Positions 8,627 to 16,914 of a DNA stretch of 64,000 bases are shown here, piece after piece (within the stretch, counting starts at the first letter, position 1; the number at the start of each line of letters is the position of its first letter). Both the position numbers and the translations under genes were made by a program. A model generated the notes under the pieces. The model was not told the DNA's origin. It saw only the letters and a list, made by a program, of their open reading frames with translations, and made no database searches. The stretch is from Verrucomicrobiia bacterium (GTDB lineage: Bacteria; Verrucomicrobiota; Verrucomicrobiia; JADLBR01; JAIBCM01): the NCBI GenBank assembly GCA_019694135.1, contig JAIBCM010000001.1, forward strand, positions 186,001-250,000, read 5' to 3'.

Positions 8627-9850
8627 TCATTGTTCCAAATGACCCGTAAAAGCTCCCATTTCATTTAATAAAATAGCGCATTTTTCACGCCATTTATGTA
8701 AATCAGGCACTGAAAATGTTTTCTCTGCAGAACCTGGAAATACGAAATAACTCACTTTGAGATCGCTAACAGGTCGCTGATAAGAGGTTGCTTGCGGGTT
8801 AATCATTTTAGCTAACCGTAGTGAGGCTTCCCCGATTTTGTAAGAAGGCCCAATATCGCCCACAATCGCTGGATAAAAGCGATTCTCAAACACAACCACT
8901 GCATAATCCCCAATCTTAGGTCGATAAGCCTGCTCGGGATAACGAAACATAAAACCCGGCAAAACAATAAACGGATCGAGCGAAGCGACTAAATAAGAGT
9001 AACGATTGAGATCATAAATTTCGCGTCGGAGTTGATCGATCGCCCCTAACAACTCCTGACGACGTTGTGGCAGAGTGTTGGTTGTGCTCAATTCCGTTTG
9101 GTAGCGTTTTAATTTTTCCTGTTTAGGTGCAATAAATGGACTGATATTAGTACTCTGTTTTAGCCAACGATAACTGGTAAAAGGTTGATAATTGGCCGTG
9201 TTTGTTGGTAAAGAAATTAATCGATCTGGATCGGAACCATCCGAAACCACGTCCATCTCTGCTTGAATAAAAAGCAGTTTACGTTGCGTTTCGGGATTTT
9301 GAATTTCCAAAATCGTGTCACAATCGTAAAAATTGTGTCGCGAAAGCAGCTGGTCCAACCGAATCAAACGCGCATTCAACCAATCGGTTTTTCTTTCGTA
9401 GAGTCCATGGAAAAAAGGCGACACAGTGGCATTGGAAACTAAAGCAGCCAGAGCAGACCATTGCGATGCTAGTTGCGAATTCATGGCTGTTAAATCTCGC
9501 GAAGCCGTTGGCACTTTTACGTTGAGTTGCAACTCCAGTTCATAGCTCTTGTCTCGCTCTCTTTCTTGCGAAGCGTTCGTGCCCAACTGCACTTCCAACT
9601 GCGAATGTAGCGTCAAACCATTAAACCATTTCGCCGTTTCAATCTGTTTACGCGGCACAAAACGAGTGGGCAAAGGACGTGTCGGAGGCAGTGGCGTTCG
9701 CGGAGGCAAAATCGGCGAAACTTCTGAAGTAAACCCCAAAACCCTTTTCGTTTTCCGCCAACCGCGCTGCGCGTAGGGCGCAAAAAAAGGTGAAAATAAA
9801 ACTAAGCCCACCCAACTTAAAATGACAAGAAAAACGAGCGACCGTTTCAT
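8627..9850 (-). CDS. Membrane-anchored GH75-like (fungal-type chitosanase) protein
   Basis: An N-terminal hydrophobic helix (residues 4-24) acts as signal anchor, followed by a proline-rich linker (about 48-66) and a poorly conserved region. The enzyme-like domain starts near residue 174. It carries YDCDTILEIQNP, the acidic strand FIQAEMDVVSDGSDPDR (194-210) and GDYAVVVFENRFYPAIVGD, then GDIGPSYKIGEASL (331-344). That last block is the most characteristic part of glycoside hydrolase family 75, whose members cleave chitosan. A charged coiled-coil-like insertion (about 243-282) splits the domain. The fold call rests on recalled motifs. Substrate is uncertain, and a peptidoglycan- or glucosamine-polymer target is also possible. 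Confidence 0.62.
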   Translation of the reverse strand: MKRSLVFLVILSWVGLVLFSPFFAPYAQRGWRKTKRVLGFTSEVSPILPPRTPLPPTRPLPTRFVPRKQIETAKWFNGLTLHSQLEVQLGTNASQERERDKSYELELQLNVKVPTASRDLTAMNSQLASQWSALAALVSNATVSPFFHGLYERKTDWLNARLIRLDQLLSRHNFYDCDTILEIQNPETQRKLLFIQAEMDVVSDGSDPDRLISLPTNTANYQPFTSYRWLKQSTNISPFIAPKQEKLKRYQTELSTTNTLPQRRQELLGAIDQLRREIYDLNRYSYLVASLDPFIVLPGFMFRYPEQAYRPKIGDYAVVVFENRFYPAIVGDIGPSYKIGEASLRLAKMINPQATSYQRPVSDLKVSYFVFPGSAEKTFSVPDLHKWREKCAILLNEMGAFTGHLEQ

Positions 9851-9852
9851 GA

Positions 9853-11118
9853 CTATTTTAAAATAGCCAGTGCTGCTGCCTCACCCGTTTCCAAAGCGCC
9901 GTGAGCCGTTCCAGCCGCTCCACCCGTATGAGTAGCTTCACCAGTAAAATAAATTTTTTGATCCAAAGGTTCTGCTAATTTTTCGCGTAACCCATTAGTG
10001 TGAGGTGTTGGAAAACTATAAAGCCCGCGAAAATAAGGTTCCTTCCCCCAATTCGCAATATACACGTCTTTCAAGGATCGACTGGCCACTTTATTACCGG
10101 CATCACCAAAAATATTGTCTAAACCCTCCAAAGCTCGCGCCACGCCATAATCCGACAAAGTGTTGCATAATGCAGCGCGATCCCCTCCTAGAAAAGCTGT
10201 CAGCACATAATCTTTCGACTCTTTTCCTTTGCTCGTCACCCAAAACTGCGGGAAAAGTCCTTCCGTATGCAAAAAATAAAGTCTCTCCGGCCAAAACGCT
10301 TTGGAAAATTTAAAAATAATTTTCATACCCGGACTCATTCCAATCCGATGAATCGCATCTTTTTTTTCTCGGGGCAACTCCGGCAAAAATTCTATCGTCT
10401 CTTCCTTTAAAACCGTCAAAGGCACAGTCACAATCACCGCATCCGCTTCGAAAGTCTCCTGCGTTTTAGTCAAAACTCGAATCCGTTCACCCCGATAATC
10501 AATGCTCTGCACTGGCGTGTTATAATGAATAAAAGGTTCTACAGGCGCGAACTTGCGCTTCATTATGCTCAAATACTCCTGATTCAACGTAAAATTCGTC
10601 TCTCGATTTAACCATTCCAATCCCCATTGCAAAATGCCTGCTAAAGAAAGATGATTGAGCGTCGTCCCAAACTCTACACCCAACCGCGAATCCAAAAAAT
10701 GGCGCACCTCTTCCGGAAAATGTTTCTGCACCAAATAATCTTCCACCGTGATATCGGACCCTTGATAAGGATAAAGCTCATAAAGCAGTCTCAACGCTTG
10801 CTTGGCTAAACTATCTTTCAATGCTTCATCATACCATAAAAACCGATCACCCAAATGCAACAAATCGTTCGCCATGGCAGGCCGAATCAAAGGAATCTTT
10901 TCCTCCTGCGCCCATTGATAAACCAGAGAATCTTCGCCATGAATTTCTTCAGCGCCTAATTCAATGGGAAAATCCGCAAACCTCTCCAAAGCACGAATTC
11001 GTCCGCCTTTCAATGAAGTCGCTTCTAAAATTCGCAGCGATACCCCTGCTTGATGCAAAACTCGCGCAGCATTCAAACCGGCAGCTCCAGCGCCAATGAT
11101 GATAACATTTCGACTCAA
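9853..11118 (-). CDS. FAD-dependent amine oxidase (flavin monoamine oxidase family)
   Basis: This 421-aa flavoprotein begins with a Rossmann FAD-binding motif, VIIIGAGAAGLNAARVL (GxGxxG), followed at the end of the second strand by LEAT and GGRI. The substrate domain contains the PLTVLK motif after a DAVIVTVP strand. The C-terminus has the family signature IYFTGEATHTGGAAGTAHGA, which contacts the flavin. Members oxidise primary or secondary amines, polyamines or some amino acids, releasing peroxide. The substrate cannot be told from sequence. No signal peptide is evident, so it is probably cytosolic. It lies 2 bp upstream of the GH75-like gene on the same strand and may share its transcript. 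Confidence 0.88.
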   Translation of the reverse strand: MSRNVIIIGAGAAGLNAARVLHQAGVSLRILEATSLKGGRIRALERFADFPIELGAEEIHGEDSLVYQWAQEEKIPLIRPAMANDLLHLGDRFLWYDEALKDSLAKQALRLLYELYPYQGSDITVEDYLVQKHFPEEVRHFLDSRLGVEFGTTLNHLSLAGILQWGLEWLNRETNFTLNQEYLSIMKRKFAPVEPFIHYNTPVQSIDYRGERIRVLTKTQETFEADAVIVTVPLTVLKEETIEFLPELPREKKDAIHRIGMSPGMKIIFKFSKAFWPERLYFLHTEGLFPQFWVTSKGKESKDYVLTAFLGGDRAALCNTLSDYGVARALEGLDNIFGDAGNKVASRSLKDVYIANWGKEPYFRGLYSFPTPHTNGLREKLAEPLDQKIYFTGEATHTGGAAGTAHGALETGEAAALAILK

Positions 11119-11203
11119 GCGATTGATAGATTAGTTGAAATTTAACCTACTTGGATGTATCAAATTACTAAGTAAAATAAAAGTTAAAAAAGAAAAATAA
11201 TAG

Positions 11204-11231
11204 TTGACACTTTTCTAAATTTGCATAAATA
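11204..11231 (+). promoter_or_regulatory. Sigma-70-type promoter of the outer-membrane protein gene
   Basis: A perfect -35 box TTGACA (11204-11209) is followed after 16 bp by TAAATA (11226-11231). The downstream gene has a strong ribosome binding site, AAGGAG at 11256-11261, 10 bp before its ATG. This is the clearest housekeeping promoter in the window and suggests strong expression. Confidence 0.7.
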
Positions 11232-11271
11232 GGGGGGAATAAATTAAAGAAATTGAAGGAGATCTAACTAA

Positions 11272-11817
11272 ATGAAAAAAACATTGCTAGTTTTATTCGC
11301 GGGCCTCGTTTGTTCGAGCGCTTCGTTTGCTGGTGACTCTAAAGACATGGATAAATCCATTATTTATGAGGACGTGAAACCCCGTCACAAAAAAGTGAGT
11401 TATAAATTTAATGCTAACGAATGGAATGCTGATGTATTTGCAACAGCCGTTTTCCAAGATGATAGCGGCACTTACCCAGACGGTGCAGGTGGTGGTTTAG
11501 GCTTAAGCTACTTCTTCACCCGATTCTTTGGTGCAGGCATTGACGCCTACGGTTGGGCTGGCAACGAAGGCGCTGCTGCTGCTTCCGGTAGCTTAATCGC
11601 TCGTTTACCAATCGAAAGCTGGTCTTTAGCACCTTATGTTTTCGGTGGTATCACTGGCGGCATTGCTCCTGAAACGAGTGCAGGCGGCCACGGTGGTGCA
11701 GGTTTAGAATATCGCATCACTGACAAATGGGGTCTTTTCGGAGATTCTCGATTTGTTTCGACCGACACTTTAAACGATTTCGTAGTAAGTCGTTTAGGTC
11801 TTCGTTTGGTATTCTAA
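11272..11817 (+). CDS. Small secreted outer-membrane beta-barrel-like protein
   Basis: The 181-aa product has a Sec signal peptide (MKKTLLVLFAGLVCSSASFA, cleaved about residue 21). The mature part is rich in Gly and aromatic residues with alternating strands (GGGLGLSYFFTRFFGAGIDAYGWAG), and ends in LGLRLVF. A terminal Phe after alternating hydrophobics is the usual BAM recognition signal of outer-membrane barrels. The size suits an 8-stranded barrel of the OmpA-N/OmpW type. Good promoter, ribosome binding site and terminator flank it, so it is a monocistronic and probably abundant protein. Its specific function is unknown. Confidence 0.72.
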   Translation: MKKTLLVLFAGLVCSSASFAGDSKDMDKSIIYEDVKPRHKKVSYKFNANEWNADVFATAVFQDDSGTYPDGAGGGLGLSYFFTRFFGAGIDAYGWAGNEGAAAASGSLIARLPIESWSLAPYVFGGITGGIAPETSAGGHGGAGLEYRITDKWGLFGDSRFVSTDTLNDFVVSRLGLRLVF

Positions 11818-11834
11818 TATCAAAGTTTTTTAAT

Positions 11835-11878
11835 AAAAAGTTAGGAGCTGAAAAGTTCCTAACTTTTTTTTATTTTTT
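11835..11878 (+). terminator. Rho-independent terminator after the outer-membrane protein gene
   Basis: A 12-bp perfect stem (11835-11846 with 11857-11868) encloses a 10-nt loop and runs into a T-rich tract. It ends 41 bp before queE and so separates the two transcripts. Confidence 0.85.
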
Positions 11879-11919
11879 GGAAGGCGAACATCCTCGTAAA
11901 CTACTTAAAAGTCTTACCA

Positions 11920-12606
11920 ATGACAAAAACCTTAACTGTTAACGAAATTTACTCCAGCATTCAGGGTGAAAGTACTTGGGCAGGATTGCCTTGTATCTTT
12001 ATTCGACTCACTTTTTGCGATCTCCGTTGTAACTATTGCGATACCGAGTATGCCTTTCATGAAGGCAAAAAAATGACCTTCAAAGAAATTTCACAACAAG
12101 TAAAAAAATATTCCATCCCTTTAGTCGAAGTCACAGGTGGCGAACCACTCTTACAACCTCAAACACCTCAACTTCTCACGTCTCTTTGTGATACAGGCTA
12201 TAACGTCCTTTTGGAAACCAGCGGCACCCACGATATTTCTAAACTCGATCCTCGCGTCCACCGCATCATGGACTTGAAATGTCCCAGTAGCGGCGAATCA
12301 CAAAAAAACCTCTTTAGCAATTTGCGATATTTAAATCAAAACGACGAAATCAAATTTGTCATCGGATCACGAGAAGATTACGAATGGGCGCGCGAAATCG
12401 TTCAAAGCAAAGAACTAGCAACTCACGTTAAAGCTATTCTTTTTTCTGCTGTCTTTCCCATCGCTTCTCAACTTGGCCATATCCAAGGTCATCGGGGAAT
12501 TGAAGCAAAAACTCTAGTCGAATGGATACTCGCCGATCATCTTCCTGTGCGTTTTCAACTTCAAATGCACAAATTCATTTGGCCACCTCAGCAACGCAGT
12601 GTATAA
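11920..12606 (+). CDS. queE: 7-carboxy-7-deazaguanine synthase QueE (radical SAM)
   Basis: QueE makes 7-carboxy-7-deazaguanine from 6-carboxytetrahydropterin, an early step in queuosine biosynthesis. The 228-aa protein has the radical-SAM motif CDLRCNYC with Cys33, Cys37 and Cys40 (CX3CX2C). It also has the N-terminal IYSSIQGESTWAGLPC phrase that is typical of QueE, and the SAM-binding VTGGEPLL. Other que genes are not in the window. The gene has no clear Shine-Dalgarno sequence. Its stop codon abuts that of dciA on the opposite strand, with no gap. Confidence 0.93.
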   Translation: MTKTLTVNEIYSSIQGESTWAGLPCIFIRLTFCDLRCNYCDTEYAFHEGKKMTFKEISQQVKKYSIPLVEVTGGEPLLQPQTPQLLTSLCDTGYNVLLETSGTHDISKLDPRVHRIMDLKCPSSGESQKNLFSNLRYLNQNDEIKFVIGSREDYEWAREIVQSKELATHVKAILFSAVFPIASQLGHIQGHRGIEAKTLVEWILADHLPVRFQLQMHKFIWPPQQRSV

Positions 12607-12975
12607 TCACACACTAAAACGAATTTCTCTGATAGTTTCTACACCGCACTCTTTCTGAACCTTTTTTAACAACTCACCCTTAATCATCGTCAACTGATGC
12701 AAATAAGGAGAATTACTGACTCGCACCGTTAACACCTTTCTCTTGAGCGATTCGGGAAAAGAATTTTGCGAATTAAATTCTCCAACAACGCGCGGCCAAA
12801 TTTTACGAATCCTATCCTGCTGCAGCCGCTCTTCCAAATGCAAACGTGTTAATAATTTTTGCATAGAGTCCGCTGCTGTTGCGACATCACCCGGAGCCCA
12901 TTCCAAATCTTCACCCACCCCTTTTAAAGGTCGCTTCTCTAATAGAACTGTTTTGAAACGATAACGCGATTTCAT
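12607..12975 (-). CDS. dciA: DUF721/DciA-like protein
   Basis: This protein of about 122 aa matches the DUF721 family, which includes DciA, the ancestral bacterial loader of the replicative helicase DnaB. The recognisable core is RIRKIWPRVVG followed by VRVSNSPYLHQLTMIKGELLKKV. I place the start at the ATG at 12975. The frame stays open to a TTG at 13008, but those extra 11 codons lie inside a palindromic intergenic repeat and are not credible. The family call is good; a helicase-loading role is inferred from family knowledge. Confidence 0.75.
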   Translation of the reverse strand: MKSRYRFKTVLLEKRPLKGVGEDLEWAPGDVATAADSMQKLLTRLHLEERLQQDRIRKIWPRVVGEFNSQNSFPESLKRKVLTVRVSNSPYLHQLTMIKGELLKKVQKECGVETIREIRFSV

Positions 12976-12983
12976 TTTAAATC

Positions 12984-13044
12984 GTAGGACAAGCGTCTCG
13001 CTTGTCAAATATGCTCACACCGATAACCGAGATGGTTACCCTAC
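12984..13044. repeat. Composite palindromic intergenic repeat
   Basis: An outer inverted pair (GTAGG at 12984-12988 and CCTAC at 13040-13044) encloses two hairpins. The first is GACAAGCG-TCT-CGCTTGTC (12988-13006), a perfect 8-bp stem. The second pairs GATAACC with GGTTACC (13022-13040) with one mismatch. It fills most of the space between dciA and the ferredoxin gene. It looks like a dispersed REP/MITE-like element rather than a terminator, since no T tract follows on either strand. Confidence 0.7.
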
Positions 13045-13049
13045 AATAA

Positions 13050-13283
13050 CTAAGACCCGTTATTACCAATGGCTTCTACCGGACAACCTTCCATAGCCTC
13101 CTGACATTGTTTCTCTTCGTCAGGCGTTTCCGGTTGCTTATAAACGTAAGAATAACCCCCATCATCCTGGCGGGTAAAATTATTGGGTGCCGTTTCGCGA
13201 CAAAGATCGCAATCGATACATTGATTATCGACATAAAATTTGCCTGCAACATTTTCAGGATATTTGTTTGCTAAATCCGCCAT
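13050..13283 (-). CDS. Small [4Fe-4S] ferredoxin
   Basis: The 77-aa protein has CIDCDLC (Cys22, Cys25, Cys28) and a distant GCP (Cys67), the four ligands of one [4Fe-4S] cluster as in single-cluster ferredoxins. Cys60 is an extra cysteine. The acidic sequence suits a small soluble electron carrier. The partner enzyme is unknown; queE, a radical-SAM enzyme that needs reduced ferredoxin or flavodoxin, lies nearby but may be coincidental. It is divergent from mnmE with about 85 bp between the starts. Confidence 0.88.
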   Translation of the reverse strand: MADLANKYPENVAGKFYVDNQCIDCDLCRETAPNNFTRQDDGGYSYVYKQPETPDEEKQCQEAMEGCPVEAIGNNGS

Positions 13284-13368
13284 AGTTTATTTATTAATTA
13301 TAGTTAAATCTTTTATTCGATCACACTATAAACAACTTAAAAGTGAGTGCAACTTTTTTTACTTTGGC

Positions 13369-14718
13369 ATGATAAATTTAACTCAATCCCATAACACGAT
13401 AGTAGCCTTAGCCACACCGCCCGGTCGCAGCGCCATTGCTGTGATTCGAGTGAGCGGCCCGCAAGCGCTTGCTTTCCTTACTTCCCTAACCTCGGTTAAA
13501 ACCTTGACCTCACGACGAGCAACTTTGCTTCAACTGGCAACTCACGAAAAAAAACTCGACGAAGTTTTGGCAACCTATTTTCCACAGCCCCACTCTTATA
13601 CAGGTGAAGATGTCATAGAAATTTCGTGTCATGGCAACCCTCTAATCGTTAACCACATTATCCAAGCTCTTTTACAACAAGGCGCTCGCTTAGCGCGCCC
13701 GGGCGAATTTACCCAACGCGCTTTTTGCAATGGCCGGATGGATTTAACCCAAGCCGAAAGCGTCATGGAACTTATCTCCGCTCACAGTGATGCTGCCATC
13801 CAATCCGCACTTGCTACCCGTGAAGGAAAACTTCGACAACAAATTGAAACTCTACGCAACGACCTTATCCACGCTCTGGCTCATCTCGAAGCTTACATCG
13901 ATTTTCCCGATGAAGATATTTCTCCCAAAACCCATCAACAACTTCATCAACAACTTTCTCATCAAATTCAAACCATTAAAACACTCCTTGCCACCGCTCA
14001 ATCAGGCAGATTAATTCGCGAAGGGATTCGCACCGCTCTGGTTGGTCTGCCTAACGCCGGCAAATCCAGCCTCTTGAATACGCTTGTGGAAAAAGAAAGA
14101 GCCATCGTCACAGAAATTCCTGGAACCACTCGCGACACCATCGAAGAATGGATTCAAATCCATGGCATTCCCTTTCATCTCATCGACACCGCGGGAATTC
14201 GTGAAGCCACAGAAAGAATCGAACAAGAAGGCATCCGCCGCAGTCGACAAGCATTGGAAAGCGCTGAAATCATTTTACACATCATCGACCTTTCCGAACC
14301 CTGGTCGAAAGAAAATGAAGAACTCTCTAGTGCCTATGATGCCAAGCGAGTTATCCTCATTGGCAATAAAAGCGACCTACCAGAACATCCTACCGTTTTG
14401 ACCCAAAAACTATCTCTTCTCAAAATTTCGGCCAAAACTGGAGAGGGCCTTACCATATTAAAAGAAAAACTTTTCCAAAAATCCGAAGTCACACTTTCAG
14501 AAAACGAAGTCACGATTAATCTGCGCCATCACGATTGCCTGATGCGAGCGCTGCCCCCTTTACAACGCGCAGTCGAAGGACTCCACAAACAACTCGCTCC
14601 CGAATTGATTTCCATTGAACTTCGCGATGCTCTTGCTGCTTTGACGGAAATTATCGGAGTCACCTCCAACGAAGAAATTCTCGATCAACTCTTCCAGACC
14701 TTTTGTTTAGGAAAATAA
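13369..14718 (+). CDS. mnmE: tRNA uridine-5-carboxymethylaminomethyl modification GTPase MnmE
   Basis: MnmE, with MnmG, modifies U34 in the wobble position of certain tRNAs. The 449-aa protein has the N-terminal THF-binding domain (TIVALATPPGRSAIAVIRVSG) and a helical domain with the inserted G domain. The P-loop GLPNAGKS lies at residues 226-233, DTAG follows, and NKSD is the G4 motif. It ends with the catalytic C-terminal CLGK. I start it at ATG 13369 (MINLTQ). The frame is open 43 codons further upstream, but that part is hydrophobic, unlike MnmE, and overlaps the ferredoxin gene on the other strand. A MoaD-like gene follows after 2 bp. Confidence 0.96.
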   Translation: MINLTQSHNTIVALATPPGRSAIAVIRVSGPQALAFLTSLTSVKTLTSRRATLLQLATHEKKLDEVLATYFPQPHSYTGEDVIEISCHGNPLIVNHIIQALLQQGARLARPGEFTQRAFCNGRMDLTQAESVMELISAHSDAAIQSALATREGKLRQQIETLRNDLIHALAHLEAYIDFPDEDISPKTHQQLHQQLSHQIQTIKTLLATAQSGRLIREGIRTALVGLPNAGKSSLLNTLVEKERAIVTEIPGTTRDTIEEWIQIHGIPFHLIDTAGIREATERIEQEGIRRSRQALESAEIILHIIDLSEPWSKENEELSSAYDAKRVILIGNKSDLPEHPTVLTQKLSLLKISAKTGEGLTILKEKLFQKSEVTLSENEVTINLRHHDCLMRALPPLQRAVEGLHKQLAPELISIELRDALAALTEIIGVTSNEEILDQLFQTFCLGK

Positions 14719-14720
14719 CC

Positions 14721-14978
14721 ATGCAAACAACGGAAAAAATTACTCTAACCTTCCATCTGCACGGTCCACTTCGCAAAATTGGCGATAAAATCCCACTACA
14801 ATTCCCTCAAGGAATTTCCACCGCGGAAGCGCTAGCTAATTTTTTCACCCATTACCCCAAATTTGCCGATTGGCAAAACGTCACCCGTTGCGCGATGGAT
14901 ATGGAATATTTATCAACTAATCACCAATTTGAAACTAACGTTGAAATCCATCTCATTCCACCAGTGAGTGGGGGGTAA
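14721..14978 (+). CDS. MoaD/ThiS-like ubiquitin-fold protein
   Basis: This 85-aa protein ends in PPVSGG, the double-glycine tail that is activated and thiocarboxylated in MoaD/ThiS sulfur carriers. Upstream residues (TLTFHLHGPLRKIGDKIPLQFPQG, EALANFF) fit the beta-grasp fold. I choose ATG 14721, 6 bp after AGGAAA at 14709-14714 and 2 bp after the mnmE stop, so it is translationally coupled to mnmE. No other molybdopterin or thiamine genes are in the window, so the acceptor pathway is unknown. Confidence 0.78.
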   Translation: MQTTEKITLTFHLHGPLRKIGDKIPLQFPQGISTAEALANFFTHYPKFADWQNVTRCAMDMEYLSTNHQFETNVEIHLIPPVSGG

Positions 14979-14991
14979 TTTTTAAACAGCT

Positions 14992-15444
14992 TTAATAAGG
15001 CTGAGGGCCGACATCTTCTGGTCCCTCATAAACTGGTGTCGTAGACTCTATAAACTTAAATTCCTTATTTAGCGCCTCCAGCTTTTGTTCATATCGCTGA
15101 TTAATTTCGTCCGGAGTAAGCGATTTACCGGTTTCATCCTTGCCCTGGATTTGCTCTAATCTCCATTGCACTTGTAAATACGTCACGCTATCAGAAAATG
15201 TGAGTCTCTTAGCCGCAGTAAATTCGCGATAATCGTCCCACACCTTAAGTTCCTGCAAAGCCTCTTCCTGGCTCATATTTTTGATTCGGTCTGGCACTTG
15301 ATCAGCAAAAGTATTACGTAATGAAGCTATAAATGAACCATATGTATGTGGCTCCACCCGTTGGCCTGCATTTCTTAAAATATCATCTATAATATTAAAA
15401 ATGGGTTCTTTAACCCGGAGATCTTGTCGTCGCGATAATTCCAT
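14992..15444 (-). CDS. Hypothetical protein, charged and helical
   Basis: I do not recognise this 150-aa protein. It is charged and predicted mostly helical, with no signal peptide or membrane span and no metal or nucleotide motif. The C-terminus is acidic and proline-containing (VYEGPEDVGPQPY). It stands alone, convergent with the MoaD-like gene and divergent from the CNNM gene. Its composition and lack of a reading-frame competitor support a real gene, but no function can be proposed. Confidence 0.55.
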   Translation of the reverse strand: MELSRRQDLRVKEPIFNIIDDILRNAGQRVEPHTYGSFIASLRNTFADQVPDRIKNMSQEEALQELKVWDDYREFTAAKRLTFSDSVTYLQVQWRLEQIQGKDETGKSLTPDEINQRYEQKLEALNKEFKFIESTTPVYEGPEDVGPQPY

Positions 15445-15549
15445 AAGGTTTGTTAATAAACTTTAGGAAATTATATTTGTCAAATTTATATTTTACAAAT
15501 TAACCTTTGCGACTCGTTCGCCATGCTTTAGGCTAATTCCTTATTACTT

Positions 15550-16899
15550 ATGATGTTACAATTTAGTTGGCAGTTTTTAATTGTTGTTTTGCTCATTGCG
15601 ATCAGTGCATTTTTTGTCGCGGCTGAATTCGCTTTAGTTCGCATTCGTATTAGCCAAATCCGACCTCTTTTAAAAACAGGCGATTGGCGGGTTCGCATTA
15701 CTTTGCGTGTTTTGAAAAACTTGGATCGAACTCTTTCGGCCACTCAAATCGGCATTACCTTAGCCAATCTCGCTTTGGGTTGGATAGGAGAACCTTTTGT
15801 AAGAGGATGGATCGAACCCTTACTCGCGTCTTTTTCCTTTTCGAGTCCAAAACTGCTGCATACTATTTCTATTACCATTTCTTTTATTGCCTTGCCCTTT
15901 ATTCTCATCGTATTTGGTGAGTTAGTTCCAAAACTGATCGCCATCCAAAAACCCAAAGCTGTTTCATTTCTCATTTCTGGGCCTCTCATGCTTTTTTATT
16001 ACCCTTTTAAACCCTTTATTTGGTTCCTTAATTTTTGTGCCAATGGGGTGATTCGTCTCTTAGGTTTTGAAAGTGTCGATAGCTCGGAACATAACTTTTC
16101 AGCCGACGAACTCGATTATGTTTTAACTCAAGCCTATCACACCCATCCTGGTGATGCGCTCATTAATAAAATCATGATTCGTTCCTTGCGCCTGCGGGAC
16201 ACTATCGCCTCTCAAGTCATGCTGCCTAAAGAACAAGTAACTGCTTTGTGGTTAGACAAACCCATCAAAGAAAATTTAAGAATCGCTCAAACCAGCGGCC
16301 ATAGCCGATTTCCGGTGTGTGAAGGCAATTTGGACAACGTTAAGGGAATGATTCTTATCAAAGAATGGCTCTGGCAAATTCAAGCGTTGGGATCTGACAC
16401 TCCTTTCCAACCTTTGATTCGTCCTGTTCTCACCTTTACCTCTAAAACCACCATTCCCACATTGCTAGAACTTTTTCGCTCCTCACGCAGTCACCTGGCC
16501 GTTGTGCTCAACGACAACAACGGCATGGCTGGTATTCTAACTATCGAAGATGCGCTGGAAGAAATTGTAGGAGAAATCCGCGATGAACTCGATATTGAAA
16601 AGGGGCCTATTTATAACCAAACCGAAACCTCCATCCTTGTCGATGCTAATCTCAACGTGCGCGAACTCCGAGCAGAAACGGGTTGGAACTTCGAATGGCA
16701 ACCACGCGAAAAAGTCGGAGCTTGGATGATTCGTCACCTGGGTCGTCCTCCCAAAAAAGGGGAAACCGTTCGTATCGGCGAATTTCGAGTGTCAGCTCCT
16801 GAAATTCATTCACAAGGACCTCGCCGTGTTAGATTAGAACGCCTTTCCAAAGAGGAGCTCGAAGCTTTAGAAACGCAAGAGTTGGAACAAAACCAATAA
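15550..16899 (+). CDS. CNNM/CorC-family membrane protein (hemolysin C-like) with CBS pair
   Basis: This 449-aa protein has an N-terminal DUF21 transmembrane domain with several hydrophobic helices (about residues 1-190, beginning FLIVVLLIAISAFFVAAEFALVRI). A tandem CBS domain follows (about 205-340, with MLPKEQVTALWLD and SRSHLAVVLNDNNGMAGILTIEDALEEIVGEI). A CorC_HlyC transporter-associated domain lies at the C-terminus. Family members handle divalent cations, mainly Mg or Co efflux, with CBS domains sensing nucleotides. Two ATGs open the frame (15550 and 15553); either is plausible. The gene is convergent with the SLC13 permease. Confidence 0.9.
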   Translation: MMLQFSWQFLIVVLLIAISAFFVAAEFALVRIRISQIRPLLKTGDWRVRITLRVLKNLDRTLSATQIGITLANLALGWIGEPFVRGWIEPLLASFSFSSPKLLHTISITISFIALPFILIVFGELVPKLIAIQKPKAVSFLISGPLMLFYYPFKPFIWFLNFCANGVIRLLGFESVDSSEHNFSADELDYVLTQAYHTHPGDALINKIMIRSLRLRDTIASQVMLPKEQVTALWLDKPIKENLRIAQTSGHSRFPVCEGNLDNVKGMILIKEWLWQIQALGSDTPFQPLIRPVLTFTSKTTIPTLLELFRSSRSHLAVVLNDNNGMAGILTIEDALEEIVGEIRDELDIEKGPIYNQTETSILVDANLNVRELRAETGWNFEWQPREKVGAWMIRHLGRPPKKGETVRIGEFRVSAPEIHSQGPRRVRLERLSKEELEALETQELEQNQ

Positions 16900-16914
16900 C
16901 AAACTGAACGTTAT

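Noticed and set aside
12976..13008. TTG start extending dciA by 11 codons
   Set aside because: The added codons lie within a palindromic repeat; the ATG at 12975 is the better start.
13240..13368. Extended N-terminus for MnmE starting at 13240
   Set aside because: The extra 43 residues are hydrophobic and unlike MnmE, overlap the ferredoxin gene, and the ATG at 13369 gives the standard N-terminal sequence.
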